Below are positions 1 through 8,388 of a DNA stretch of 64,000 nt, in pieces. Source of the stretch: Arthrobacter sp. S41 (GTDB lineage: Bacteria > Actinomycetota > Actinomycetes > Actinomycetales > Micrococcaceae); NCBI RefSeq assembly GCF_004320535.1, contig NZ_SIHY01000001.1, forward strand, positions 930,001 to 994,000, in the 5' to 3' direction. Made by a program: the position numbers and the translations under genes. The notes beneath the pieces were generated by a model that was not told the DNA's origin, made no database searches, and saw nothing but the letters and a program-made list of their open reading frames with translations. The first letter of the stretch is position 1. The number at the start of each line of letters is the position of its first letter.

Positions 1-141
1 GATTCCGCTACTTTCTACACAAAAGCAAACGACCCTGACTCCGAGAAAAAGAAGAGACCGTCCCAAGTCGCAGCGCTTGGAATGGAGTTCGATGATAGCT
101 GGAGCGTCTACTTGATCGACCTTGACGACCCGAAGTCATGA
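1..141 (+). CDS. C-terminal end of an unrecognised protein (truncated by window edge)
   Basis: The frame is open from the first base to a TGA at 139-141, giving 46 C-terminal residues (from DSATFY to DDPKS). The stop overlaps the start of the next gene in an ATGA arrangement (138-141), which strongly suggests a real gene co-translated with the secreted PKD-like protein. The tail is charged, with a lysine-rich patch (EKKKRP) and an acidic end. No family could be recognised from this fragment. Inference: it is the upstream member of a two-gene unit. Confidence 0.6.
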   Translation, partial: DSATFYTKANDPDSEKKKRPSQVAALGMEFDDSWSVYLIDLDDPKS

Positions 142-1064
142 TTGCGACAAGGCTAATCCTCGGACTAGCGGTCTCTACTCTGTTACTTCCTGTCTATCCT
201 GTTCAGGCGATAGCCCCGAGCGCTTCCATGGCAATTTGCCCCGAAAAAGATGAAGCAGAGCTCCACGAAAAGGAAGCTGGACATAATACCGGTGGATGCC
301 CGGACAAGAGTCCCCGAGAAGAAACGAACGATCTACCGTCTACATATTACAAAGAGAACCCCAACCGTACGCCGACCAAGAACGGCCCGAAGAAAAAGCC
401 AAAATTCAAGGTACGTGATATTTATGAATGCTTTACTGGGCATGACGACCACGCGGGATGCGATGTAAATCCAGATGTTCCCGCCTGCCCTGATGGTTCC
501 AGACCTATCACGCGGCAGATCTATTCAACTAAAAACGTCTTTGTTCGACAATACCAATATTGCCCAGGGGACGAACCACCGAAAGATCTGCCTAAGGAGG
601 GATTTGTCGAACAAATTCGTATCACCCTCGAAAAATTCAGGTCCTTCCCAATCAAGGGTTCCAACGTACAAAGCAGTCCGAACAAGTTCTCGCTGCGTAA
701 CGGTCATACGCATTTCTGGGCCAGTGAAGAGACACAAGAATTCAACTCCAATTTATCGGGATCAGACGTTCGGATCAAAGCAATCCCGATCCAATGGAAC
801 TGGAACTATGGCGATGGTGCCACTAGGAACCTGAATTTCCCTGGCGAGGCCATGCCGTCGCATACACTACGCGAAGAAACAAAAACTAGTCACTCGTACA
901 CTAAAACAGGCAAATTTGGGGTCAGAGTAACAACGCTCTACCGCGGCGAATTCAGTGTCGACGGAGGTCCTTGGGAAGCCATTCCGGGACAGGCAGCGGT
1001 GCCGAGCAACACGTTGCCCATGGATGTGTGGCGAACAAAGAAAGAACTCATCGCCAACGACTAG
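138..1064 (+). CDS. Secreted protein with a PKD-like C-terminal domain
   Basis: 308 residues. The N-terminus has a basic start, a hydrophobic core (LILGLAVSTLLLPV) and a likely AxA-type cleavage near VQA-IA at about residue 24, so it is probably exported. Residues 30-100 are low-complexity, charged and Pro/Lys-rich. Several cysteines (CPEKD, CPDKS, CFTGH, HAGC, CPDG, CPGDE) could form disulfides outside the cell. The last ~100 residues carry a PKD-like pattern: WNYGDG, then SHSYTKTGKFGVRVTT, the usual D-G-x and H-x-Y-x-x-x-G signature of that beta-sandwich. PKD folds usually mediate protein or glycan contacts at surfaces; no catalytic residues were recognised. It overlaps the preceding gene by four bases and is followed by a terminator facing hisF. 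Function unknown. Confidence 0.75.
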   Translation: MIATRLILGLAVSTLLLPVYPVQAIAPSASMAICPEKDEAELHEKEAGHNTGGCPDKSPREETNDLPSTYYKENPNRTPTKNGPKKKPKFKVRDIYECFTGHDDHAGCDVNPDVPACPDGSRPITRQIYSTKNVFVRQYQYCPGDEPPKDLPKEGFVEQIRITLEKFRSFPIKGSNVQSSPNKFSLRNGHTHFWASEETQEFNSNLSGSDVRIKAIPIQWNWNYGDGATRNLNFPGEAMPSHTLREETKTSHSYTKTGKFGVRVTTLYRGEFSVDGGPWEAIPGQAAVPSNTLPMDVWRTKKELIAND

Positions 1065-1078
1065 AATTTTAAACCAAA

Positions 1079-1104
1079 ATGCCCAGTCCGAATGGACTGG
1101 GCAT
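1079..1104. terminator. Bidirectional terminator between the PKD-like gene and hisF
   Basis: A perfect stem ATGCCCAGTCC / GGACTGGGCAT with a GAAT loop lies between two convergent genes. The flanks are A-rich on one side and weakly T-rich on the other, so it can serve both strands. Confidence 0.75.
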
Positions 1105-1119
1105 CTTGACGATCAAAAA

Positions 1120-1890
1120 CTAGCGAACTGGATAACCCGCATCGCGGATCGCTTGCTTCACCTGAGCGATCATGTCCTTCGGACCAAAGTGGAAGATTGA
1201 CGCGGCGAGGACTGCATCCGCGCCAGCTTCAATCGCCGGCGGGAAGTCCTCAGGCTTGCCAGCTCCGCCAGAAGCGATCAAAGGAACCGAGACAGCAGCT
1301 CGCACCGCACGAATCATTTCCAGATCAAACCCGTCCTTGGTGCCGTCGGCGTCGATTGAGTTGAGTAGGATCTCCCCCACGCCGCGTTCGGCCGCTTCCT
1401 TGGCCCACGCAACGGCACACATTCCGGTGCCGGTACGGCCGCCGTGAGTTGTCACTTCAAATCCCGAAGCAATTTTCGGATCGTCGGTGCGACGGGCATC
1501 AACCGAAAGTACAAGCACCTGAGAGCCAAAGCGCTCGGTGATCTCGTTGATGACCTCCGGACGAGTAACCGCAGCGGTGTTGATGGACGCCTTATCAGCG
1601 CCATTTCGTAGCAAACGGTCAACGTCCTCAGCAGCGCGAACGCCACCACCGACGGTCAGCGGGATAAAGACCTCTTCTGCGGTACGACGGACCACATCGT
1701 AAGTGGTTTCGCGGGCCGAGCTGGACGCGGTGACATCCAGGAAGGTCAGCTCGTCAGCACCGGCATCGTTATACCGGCGAGCAAGCTCCACAGGATCCCC
1801 GGCATCGCGCAAACCCTCAAAGTTCACACCTTTAACAACACGACCGGCATCAACATCGAGGCAAGGAATAACACGAATTGCAACGCTCAT
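1120..1890 (-). CDS. hisF: Imidazole glycerol phosphate synthase, cyclase subunit
   Basis: 256 residues, the usual HisF length. HisF takes ammonia from its glutaminase partner HisH and converts PRFAR to imidazole glycerol phosphate plus AICAR in histidine synthesis. The (beta/alpha)8 barrel features are clear: [14 protein letters not shown] at the N-terminus with catalytic Asp12, [16 protein letters not shown], and LSVDARR with the second catalytic Asp131, then LIASGGAG. Start ATG at 1890 follows AAGGA about 11 nt upstream. It lies 20 nt after hisG and is the last gene of the block. hisH and hisA are not in the window, so the pathway is split. Confidence 0.95.
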   Translation of the reverse strand: MSVAIRVIPCLDVDAGRVVKGVNFEGLRDAGDPVELARRYNDAGADELTFLDVTASSSARETTYDVVRRTAEEVFIPLTVGGGVRAAEDVDRLLRNGADKASINTAAVTRPEVINEITERFGSQVLVLSVDARRTDDPKIASGFEVTTHGGRTGTGMCAVAWAKEAAERGVGEILLNSIDADGTKDGFDLEMIRAVRAAVSVPLIASGGAGKPEDFPPAIEAGADAVLAASIFHFGPKDMIAQVKQAIRDAGYPVR

Positions 1891-1910
1891 CGAAGTACGT
1901 TCCTTATCTA

Positions 1911-2759
1911 CTAGATGCGGCAGGCGTGGATCTGGCTGACCAAGATGGCGCGAGCGCCCACGTCGTATAGTTCATCCATGATGTTGTTGGTCTGCGACTT
2001 CTTGACCATCGCGCGAACGGCAACCCATTCAGAGTTGGCCAGATCCGAGACGGTTGGCGACTCCAGACCAGGGGTGAGGGCGCATGCTTCTTCGGCCTGT
2101 TCACGGCGCACGTCGTAGTCGAGCATGACGTACTGGCGGGCTACAAGCACACCGTTGAGGCGTCGGATCAGCACGTCAAGACCGGATGGCTTGTGGCCAA
2201 CTCGGCCGATCAAGACGGCTTCAGACTTCAGCAGCGGATCGCCGAAAATTTCCATGCCCGCAGCCTTGATGGTGTTGCCAGTTTCGACAACATCGGCGAT
2301 AGCATCGGCCACGCCAAGACGGACCGAGGACTCGATAGCGCCGTCAAGGCGAACGATGGATGCTTCGATGCCGGCCTTTTTGAGCAGGTTACGCAGGAGG
2401 ATGTCGTAGCTTGTGGCGATGCGCTTGCCGTTGAGCTGCTGTGCGTCGTTGAAGGAACCGATCGGAGCGGCAAAGCGGAAAGTGGACTTGCCAATGCCGA
2501 GGGACAGCTTCTCTTCGACGTCGTCGTCCACGTCAGCATCTAGGTACAAGTCACGACCGGTGATACCAACATCGAGGATGCCGCGACCAACATAAACAGC
2601 GATATCGCGGGGACGCAGGTAGAAGAATTCAACCTGGTTTTCCTCGTCGACTAGGACCAGTTCGCGAGTATCGCGGCGCTGGAGGTAGCCGGCTTCCTTG
2701 AACATAGTGGAAGCAATTTCAGACAGGGCACCCTTATTGGGTAGGGCTACGCGGAGCAT
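1911..2759 (-). CDS. hisG: ATP phosphoribosyltransferase, long form
   Basis: 282 residues. First enzyme of histidine synthesis: joins ATP and PRPP to give phosphoribosyl-ATP. The N-terminus ([15 protein letters not shown]) and the [12 protein letters not shown] segment are typical, and the ~75-residue C-terminal ACT-like domain (ending [13 protein letters not shown]) marks the long, histidine-inhibited form that needs no HisZ. It follows hisE after 138 nt that include a strong hairpin. There is no good Shine-Dalgarno sequence before the ATG, so the exact 5' arrangement deserves care. Confidence 0.95.
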   Translation of the reverse strand: MLRVALPNKGALSEIASTMFKEAGYLQRRDTRELVLVDEENQVEFFYLRPRDIAVYVGRGILDVGITGRDLYLDADVDDDVEEKLSLGIGKSTFRFAAPIGSFNDAQQLNGKRIATSYDILLRNLLKKAGIEASIVRLDGAIESSVRLGVADAIADVVETGNTIKAAGMEIFGDPLLKSEAVLIGRVGHKPSGLDVLIRRLNGVLVARQYVMLDYDVRREQAEEACALTPGLESPTVSDLANSEWVAVRAMVKKSQTNNIMDELYDVGARAILVSQIHACRI

Positions 2760-2858
2760 TGTTGACTCATTTCGTCAGTGTGGCGCTGCGGCGTTCAGCC
2801 ATAAACAAGCGCCAAGGATTAGATTCGTTGGCCGTTGTTTCTGCCGTGCAAGGTGGAT

Positions 2859-2882
2859 GACCGGGTCTAGTGCGACCCGGTC
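2859..2882 (-). terminator. Hairpin between hisE and hisG
   Basis: Perfect 9-bp stem GACCGGGTC / GACCCGGTC with a 6-nt loop in the 138-nt hisE-hisG gap. There is no T-run after it on the minus strand, so it may be a partial terminator, processing site or attenuator rather than a full stop. Confidence 0.45.
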
Positions 2883-2897
2883 GAGCACCTGCTACGG

Positions 2898-3185
2898 CTA
2901 TAGATGCTTGTAAACGTCGGCCAAGGTCATTCCCTTGGCGATCATGAGAACCTGAAGGTGGTAGAGCAGCTGGGAGATTTCCTCAGCAGCGGCCTCGTCA
3001 GTTTCGTACTCCGCAGCCATCCAAACTTCGGCGGCCTCCTCGACAACTTTTTTACCGATGCCGTGGACACCAGAGTCGAGTTCGGTGACGGTACGAGAGC
3101 CTTCCGGGCGTTCTTGTGCCTTGAGCGATAGTTCGCTGAAGAGCTCGTCAAAAGTTTTCACGCTACCAATCTTAGCCCCGTTCAT
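2898..3185 (-). CDS. hisE: Phosphoribosyl-ATP pyrophosphatase
   Basis: 95 residues, single-domain HisE (MazG-like all-alpha fold). Second step of histidine synthesis: hydrolyses PR-ATP to PR-AMP and pyrophosphate. The helices carry the acidic metal-binding pattern [15 protein letters not shown] and the conserved [13 protein letters not shown]. The ATG at 3185 gives [15 protein letters not shown]; the conserved domain begins at about residue 9. It sits 47 nt after ribH, continuing the co-directional rib-his block. hisI is not present here. Confidence 0.9.
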   Translation of the reverse strand: MNGAKIGSVKTFDELFSELSLKAQERPEGSRTVTELDSGVHGIGKKVVEEAAEVWMAAEYETDEAAAEEISQLLYHLQVLMIAKGMTLADVYKHL

Positions 3186-3232
3186 GTCGGTAGCTACATT
3201 TGCGTGCCCCTTTGTGACGGGCCAGCCGATAG

Positions 3233-3724
3233 CTACCCCAGCGCCGCGACGGTCATGACCGCTGCCGAATACGCTTCGTATCCCTTGTCTTCGCTGGAGT
3301 TTTCCAAGCCTGCACGCTCCAGTGCCTGCTCTTCGTTATCGCAGGTGAGAACGCCGAACCCAATAGGAGTTTTGGTGTCAACACTCACATTAGTTAAGCC
3401 GTTGGTCGCGGATAAACAGACGTAGTCAAAGTGCGGGGTGCCACCGCGGATGACCACACCGAGGGCGATGATCGCGTCGTAGTCGCTGGCTAGACTCGCT
3501 GCGGCAACCGGCAACTCAAAGGTGCCAGGAACACGAATCAGCGTGGTGCTTTGTTCTAGTCCCGCGTCTTTGGCCGCCCGTTGCGCGCCGTTGATAAGCC
3601 CGTCCATGATGACTTCGTGCCAGCTTGCGGCCAGGATCGCGACCTTAAGACTGGAGAACTTCTTGCTCGATGCCAGATCCTTTAGCTGATCGGTAACGTT
3701 GGTTGGTGCTCCGTGCTTACTCAT
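3233..3724 (-). CDS. ribH: 6,7-dimethyl-8-ribityllumazine synthase
   Basis: Condenses 5-amino-6-ribitylamino-uracil with 3,4-dihydroxy-2-butanone 4-phosphate to lumazine, the penultimate step of riboflavin synthesis. Recognisable segments are [44 protein letters not shown] (catalytic His) and [18 protein letters not shown] prefer the ATG at 3724 (MSKHGAP, 163 aa) because AAAGGA lies about 9 nt upstream; a TTG at 3742 would add six residues but has no better site. It lies 27 nt after ribBA. Confidence 0.95.
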   Translation of the reverse strand: MSKHGAPTNVTDQLKDLASSKKFSSLKVAILAASWHEVIMDGLINGAQRAAKDAGLEQSTTLIRVPGTFELPVAAASLASDYDAIIALGVVIRGGTPHFDYVCLSATNGLTNVSVDTKTPIGFGVLTCDNEEQALERAGLENSSEDKGYEAYSAAVMTVAALG

Positions 3725-3751
3725 GAACTTCGTCCTTTGCAAGTAGTGAAA

Positions 3752-4999
3752 TTAGGCGCCGTGGTAGGCGTTGTCTTCGGTTTCAGTCAGTACATCCGGC
3801 AGATCCAAGCGGTGTCCAAACCTGCTCTGCTTAGTGTGCAGGTAGGCGGAATTCTGCTCACGTGGCGTGATGCGCAGGGCGACTAGCTCGTCCACGGTGA
3901 TGCCGGCGTTGGTGAGCTTTTCTTGTTTGTCCGGGTTGTTACTCAGCAGCCGAATAGTGTCGATCCCCATGGAGCGCAGGATGGCGGCCACCGCAAAGTA
4001 TTCACGAGCGTCGGCCGGGAAGCCGAGGTGCAGGTTGGCATCCAGGGTGTCCATGCCGGCTTCTTGCAGGGCGTAGGCGCGCAGTTTGTTGGCCAGGCCG
4101 ATGCCACGACCTTCGTGTCCGCGGATGTAGATGATGTGCCCACCTTCGGCGGCGATCTGTGCCATCGAAGCGTGTAGCTGTTCGCCACAATCACAACGGT
4201 AGGAGCCAAAGATGTCGCCGGTCAGGCATTCGGAATGGATCCGCACTAGGTTACTCGGCGCAGAACCGTTTGGTCCCCCGTGGCTGAGCACCATATGTTC
4301 GTGGCCTTCAGCGGTGGCAGCTCGTGCGGTGAAATCACCAAATGCGGTGGGCAGCTTGGTCGGATCGGTCAGTTCAATTTCATCGTTAACTCGGCGCCAG
4401 CGTGCCAGATCGTCGATGGAAATGATGGGCAGGTGATGCTCGGCGGCAAAAGTGCGCAAATCATCTAGGCGCATCATTTCGCCGTCGTCGTTGGTGATTT
4501 CACCGATGACGCCCACCGGTTCCAGCCCGGCAGCTTGGCACAAATCCACGGCAGCTTCGGTGTGACCACGGCGATTAAGTACCCCGCCGGTGGCAGAGCG
4601 CAGCGGGAAAATGTGCCCGGGGCGCGAAAGCTGAGCTGGCGTGGTGTGCGGGTCGGCGAGCAAACGGGTGGTCAGCGCACGATCAGCGGCCGAAATTCCG
4701 GTGGTGATGCCTTGGGCGGCATCGGCGGTGACGGTAAACGCGGTGCCTTTAGCATCCTGGTTGATGCCCACCATGGGACCCAGACCCAGCGCGTCGGCGC
4801 GCTCGGCGGGCATCGGAACACAGATAACCCCGGAGGTGTAGCGGATGGTGAAAGCCATCAGTTCGCGGGTGGCGTGCTGGGCGGCAAAAATGATGTCGCC
4901 TTCATTCTCGCGATCCTCATCGTCCACGACCACCACCGCTGATCCGGCGGCCAGCGCCGCGAGCGCAGTCGGGATGGAATCAAGGGTAGAGCCGGTCAT
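3752..4999 (-). CDS. ribBA: Bifunctional DHBP synthase / GTP cyclohydrolase II
   Basis: 415 residues with both halves intact. The N-terminal half (about 1-200) is 3,4-dihydroxy-2-butanone 4-phosphate synthase: DDEDRENEGD for metal/phosphate binding and RRGHTEAAVDL. The C-terminal half is GTP cyclohydrolase II: the zinc site ECLTGDIFGSYRCDCGEQL (C-x10-C-x-C) and RGHEGRGIGL. It therefore supplies both branches of riboflavin synthesis, from ribulose 5-phosphate and from GTP. Its start overlaps the ribE stop by one base (TAATG), indicating translational coupling. Confidence 0.97.
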   Translation of the reverse strand: MTGSTLDSIPTALAALAAGSAVVVVDDEDRENEGDIIFAAQHATRELMAFTIRYTSGVICVPMPAERADALGLGPMVGINQDAKGTAFTVTADAAQGITTGISAADRALTTRLLADPHTTPAQLSRPGHIFPLRSATGGVLNRRGHTEAAVDLCQAAGLEPVGVIGEITNDDGEMMRLDDLRTFAAEHHLPIISIDDLARWRRVNDEIELTDPTKLPTAFGDFTARAATAEGHEHMVLSHGGPNGSAPSNLVRIHSECLTGDIFGSYRCDCGEQLHASMAQIAAEGGHIIYIRGHEGRGIGLANKLRAYALQEAGMDTLDANLHLGFPADAREYFAVAAILRSMGIDTIRLLSNNPDKQEKLTNAGITVDELVALRITPREQNSAYLHTKQSRFGHRLDLPDVLTETEDNAYHGA

Positions 5000-5622
5000 T
5001 ACTGCTGGCCCCCGAACTGGTTCAGGCGCGCGACGTACTTGGCCAGCACGTCAACCTCGATGTTGATTTTGTCGCCGACTTGGCGTGAGCCCATGGTGGT
5101 CTCGGCCAGGGTGATCGGGATGATCCCCACTTCGACCCAATGTTCACCTGCACTGCTGGCCGGTGACACCCCGGTGAGCGTCAGCGAAATACCATCAAGG
5201 GCGATGGAGCCTTTTTCGGCGGTGAGCGGTGCATAGGCGTCGTCGATCGAAATGCGGAAGGTGGTCCACTGTCCGTGGTCCTCACGGGCCAACACCTGGC
5301 CAACGGTATCAACGTGGCCCTGAACAACGTGGCCATCCAAGCGCGCACCGGCTGGAGTGCAGCGCTCAAGGTTGACCTGATCCCCGGTGGCCAGATCACC
5401 GGTGGAGGTGCGGCGCAGGGTTTCACCCATCACGTCCACACGCAGCTTTTCGCCATCAAGTTCGGTTGCGGTCAGGCAGACACCGTTAACTGCCAAGGAC
5501 CCTCCGAGCCCTAGGTCTTCGGTGTGCCCTGGTGCGCGCAGGGTGAGTACGGCCAGGTCTTGCTCGGGGAAGGATTCGATTCCTTCAATGGTGCCTTGGC
5601 CGGTGACAATTCCGGTAAACAT
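4999..5622 (-). CDS. ribE: Riboflavin synthase, alpha chain
   Basis: 207 residues. Dismutates two lumazine molecules to riboflavin and the pyrimidine precursor. The diagnostic N-terminus MFTGIVTGQGTIE is present, and the protein is a tandem of two similar lumazine-binding barrels: SLAVNGVCLTATEL in the first and SIALDGISLTLTGV in the second. It lies 32 nt after ribD and is coupled to ribBA by a one-base overlap. Called ribC in E. coli. Confidence 0.96.
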   Translation of the reverse strand: MFTGIVTGQGTIEGIESFPEQDLAVLTLRAPGHTEDLGLGGSLAVNGVCLTATELDGEKLRVDVMGETLRRTSTGDLATGDQVNLERCTPAGARLDGHVVQGHVDTVGQVLAREDHGQWTTFRISIDDAYAPLTAEKGSIALDGISLTLTGVSPASSAGEHWVEVGIIPITLAETTMGSRQVGDKINIEVDVLAKYVARLNQFGGQQ

Positions 5623-5654
5623 TATTTCTCCTGAAAAATTTGGTGGGGCGATCG

Positions 5655-6692
5655 CTAGGACCGGGGCAATGGCTCAAGATGAAGCATGATGTCATCTCCC
5701 AGCCGGGTCAGCGACTCGTTGCTGGCAACATCTAGTCGGTAGCTATGGGCCTGGCTCAAGGTGGTGGTGGGCAGGTTCACCGAATTACTCCCGGCGCCAA
5801 TTAACAACGGCGCCTGGTAGCAGTACAGTTCGTCGGCCAGATCAGCGGCGATAAAGGCCGAAGCCACCGTCGCCCCGCCTTCGATCAACAGGTGCCCGAT
5901 GCCCAGCTCATTGGCGCGGGCGATGATTTCATGCACGTCGTGCGTGGCGATCTGCTCCCACTGCGGGGTTTCAGCCAGCGCCAAACCCGCAGGCAACTCG
6001 CGGCGGCCCATGACCAATCGGTACGGCTGCTTTGCATGCAGCTGACCATCGCGGGTTCGGGCGCTGAGCCGTGGGTTATCCAGCACCGCAGTATTTGTCC
6101 CAACCAGGATCGCGTCAACTCGGGCGCGCAGGGCGTGGGCGTGATTGCGCGAAGCGTCCGAGGTGATCCACTGGCTGGTGCCATCGGGCGCATTAATTCG
6201 TCCATCCAAGGACTGCGCGAGCTTGACCGTAATAAACGGTCGCTGCGCTTCCTTGGCCATAAACCAGCGATGGTTGAGGTTTCGCGCTGCGCTATCGTCG
6301 CTGAACTGGGTGGCGGTAATGCCACGGCTACGCAGGTAGTCCGCTCCCCCGCTGGCCGCGGTATTGTCGCTGACCGCGTAATAGACCTGGCCGATGCCCG
6401 CCTTTGCGATCGCTTCCGCGCAGGGACCGGTGCGACCGGTGTGGTTGCACGGCTCAAGGGTGACGATCATCGCCAGTTCGGCAGCGATTGCACGGTCGAT
6501 CTTGCCTAGTCGACGCAGTGCATCAACTTCGGCGTGCGGGTGGCCGGCACCTAGGTGGTAGCCGGTGGCGATGATATTGCCTCCGGCGTCAAGAATGCAG
6601 GCACCGACCAAGGGATTGGCGCCTCGATGTCCTCGCCCCGCGGTTTCTAGCGCGGTACGTAGCGCCGCTTCAAGCTGTTGTGGTTTCACCAT
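5655..6692 (-). CDS. ribD: Bifunctional riboflavin deaminase-reductase
   Basis: 345 residues. The N-terminal deaminase domain has the zinc signature HAEVDAL followed by PCNHTGRTGPC. The C-terminal reductase domain is DHFR-like (FITVKLAQSLDGRI, SQWITSDASR, LIEGGATVASAF). It deaminates and then reduces the ring-opened product of GTP cyclohydrolase II. It follows ribM by 12 nt. Both domains appear complete. Confidence 0.95.
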   Translation of the reverse strand: MVKPQQLEAALRTALETAGRGHRGANPLVGACILDAGGNIIATGYHLGAGHPHAEVDALRRLGKIDRAIAAELAMIVTLEPCNHTGRTGPCAEAIAKAGIGQVYYAVSDNTAASGGADYLRSRGITATQFSDDSAARNLNHRWFMAKEAQRPFITVKLAQSLDGRINAPDGTSQWITSDASRNHAHALRARVDAILVGTNTAVLDNPRLSARTRDGQLHAKQPYRLVMGRRELPAGLALAETPQWEQIATHDVHEIIARANELGIGHLLIEGGATVASAFIAADLADELYCYQAPLLIGAGSNSVNLPTTTLSQAHSYRLDVASNESLTRLGDDIMLHLEPLPRS

Positions 6693-6704
6693 GTCTTGGT
6701 GCCC

Positions 6705-7409
6705 CTAGCGTTGCGTGCTGATCGTCGGATCAGGCATGTCGGTGGCGATCTGGGGTTTTTCGTCGCGTTTGGACTTGGCCCAAACGAAGAATCCGATCAG
6801 CGTAAAAGCACCGTAGAACAGGTACATAAAGGCGCTGGCGTAGTAGCCGGCGGAGAACAGTAATGGCACACCTACGGCGTCCACAGCCACCCAAATCAGC
6901 CAGAATTCGACCCAACCCTTGGCCATGCCGTAGGTGGCGAGCATCGAACCAACAAAGGTCCAGGCATCGGCCCACACTGGTTCGTAGGATCCGAGGACCC
7001 GGAACAGTGGAGTGAGCGCCACGGTGCCCAGCAACAAAATTGCTACCAGCGCCACGCGGGATTTATTGGATGCCCATTGTGGGGTGACGGCGTTACCGGT
7101 GCCATTTTTGGCCTGTTTCCAGCGGTACCAGCCGAATATCGACACAGCGATGAACATGATTTGGCGGCCGGCTTGTCCCCAGAGGTTGGCCGTGTAGCCG
7201 GTATCAAAGAGGCTGCCCAAAAAGACCGTGAGCAGTAGCAGGTTGCCGATAATGCCGATCGGCCAGGCCCAGACTTTACGGCGCATGCCGCCAACGGCGC
7301 TGGCCAGACCAAAGATATTGCCAACAACTTCGCGCACCAAAAGTGCCGAGGAGCCGATCGCAATTTGTGAGTTAAAAGCTTCAATGAGCCACCGCAGGAA
7401 ATCCATCAT
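6705..7409 (-). CDS. ribM: PnuC-family transporter, probable riboflavin uptake protein RibM
   Basis: 234 residues, about seven hydrophobic segments, with PnuC-family features (AWPIGIIGNLLL, WGQAGRQIMFIAVSIFGWYRW). PnuC homologues normally carry nicotinamide riboside, but actinobacterial members placed directly behind an FMN riboswitch and next to rib genes (RibM of Corynebacterium and Streptomyces) import riboflavin. That context applies here: the FMN aptamer ends about 115 nt upstream and ribD follows by 12 nt. AGAAGGG precedes a double ATG (7409 and 7406). Substrate is inferred from context, not from residues. Confidence 0.8.
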   Translation of the reverse strand: MMDFLRWLIEAFNSQIAIGSSALLVREVVGNIFGLASAVGGMRRKVWAWPIGIIGNLLLLTVFLGSLFDTGYTANLWGQAGRQIMFIAVSIFGWYRWKQAKNGTGNAVTPQWASNKSRVALVAILLLGTVALTPLFRVLGSYEPVWADAWTFVGSMLATYGMAKGWVEFWLIWVAVDAVGVPLLFSAGYYASAFMYLFYGAFTLIGFFVWAKSKRDEKPQIATDMPDPTISTQR

Positions 7410-7524
7410 TTCACCCTTCTCGAAGCGGCGGCTCCGGGGGTGTGCATTTGATGGGCCTGTGGCTCTGCTTTAGACAGATGCCCCTTGACGGGTCATCAGC
7501 AGTACCAATAGGCAAATCAAATTC

Positions 7525-7656
7525 GTGCTTCTCCCATCCAGACTTTAACTGTCGGTACCGGAATTTCACCAGTTCAACCGCTTCCTTGGCTTGTGGCCTT
7601 GGACGCGGGTCGCGGACTATCACCGCCGGTTCGGACTTACACCGACCCCGGAGCAC
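7525..7656 (-). ncRNA. FMN riboswitch (RFN element)
   Basis: Read on the minus strand, the conserved RFN blocks appear in order: CTCCGGGGTCGGTG, AACCGGCGGTGATAGTC, then after a variable arm GAACTGGTGAAATTCCGGTACCGAC and AGTTAAAGTCTGGATGGGAG. The outer P1 helix pairs GTGCT with AGCAC. It lies between rpe and ribM and should turn down ribM-ribD-ribE-ribBA-ribH when FMN is plentiful. The expression platform (7410-7524) has no classic T-run terminator, so control may act at translation initiation. Confidence 0.95.
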
Positions 7657-7700
7657 GTATTCGTGTTTACTACAAGTTATTGTGGCACATTTGCGCCGGC

Positions 7701-8363
7701 TCAGTGTCCACCGAGTGCAAGGTTGCGTAATACGTCGATCTCGGCCGATGGCTCAGGCGCTGAGTAGACCGCGGATCCGGCGACAAATACGTCGGCTCCA
7801 GCTTCAGCTGCGCGCAGAATCGTATCGCGCGAAATGCCGCCGTCCACCTGAAGCGCGATGGGCTTTCCGGTGCCTTCGATCGCCGCACGGGTGCGCTTAA
7901 TCTTAGGAAGCACCAAGTCAAGGAACTTTTGACCGCCAAAGCCGGGCTCGACGGTCATCAGTAGAACCATGTCCAATTCCCCGAGCATGTCCAAGTAGGG
8001 CTCGATCGGCGTTGCTGGGCGCAACGCCATCGAGGCCTTGGAACCAGCGGCATGCAGCTCACGGGCCAACCGGATCGGAGCGGCGGAAGCCTCAGCGTGG
8101 AATGTGACAGAATCCACCCCGAGCTGCGCATATTCTGGCGCCCAACGATCGGCATTTTCAATCATCAGGTGCACATCGATGGGCAGCTTGGCTACCGAGT
8201 GCAGGGCCTGGACTACCGGCAAGCCGAGCGTGAGGTTAGGTACAAAGTGGTTGTCCATCACGTCCACGTGCACCCCGTCGGCGGTGTGGATCCGCTCTAA
8301 TTCGCTGGCGAGGTTGGCAAAATCGGCGGACAGGATCGAAGGATTAATCCGTGGGTGACCCAT
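7701..8363 (-). CDS. rpe: Ribulose-phosphate 3-epimerase
   Basis: 220 residues from ATG at 8363, chosen because AGGAG lies 6 nt upstream and the protein then begins [18 protein letters not shown], the conserved family start. Interconverts ribulose 5-phosphate and xylulose 5-phosphate. Metal and catalytic motifs are visible: [37 protein letters not shown] and QVDGGI. It follows rsmB by 25 nt and precedes the FMN riboswitch by 44 nt; its substrate feeds the DHBP synthase encoded downstream. Confidence 0.96.
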   Translation of the reverse strand: MGHPRINPSILSADFANLASELERIHTADGVHVDVMDNHFVPNLTLGLPVVQALHSVAKLPIDVHLMIENADRWAPEYAQLGVDSVTFHAEASAAPIRLARELHAAGSKASMALRPATPIEPYLDMLGELDMVLLMTVEPGFGGQKFLDLVLPKIKRTRAAIEGTGKPIALQVDGGISRDTILRAAEAGADVFVAGSAVYSAPEPSAEIDVLRNLALGGH

Positions 8364-8388
8364 AGGTACTCCTTGTGACTCGGGTGAA

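Noticed and set aside
2742-2770. Short out-of-frame ATG ORF overlapping the hisG start
   Set aside because: Only seven codons, no ribosome site and no promoter close by; likely chance.
5892-6509. 205-codon plus-strand frame inside ribD
   Set aside because: Opposite a complete ribD; no supporting signal.
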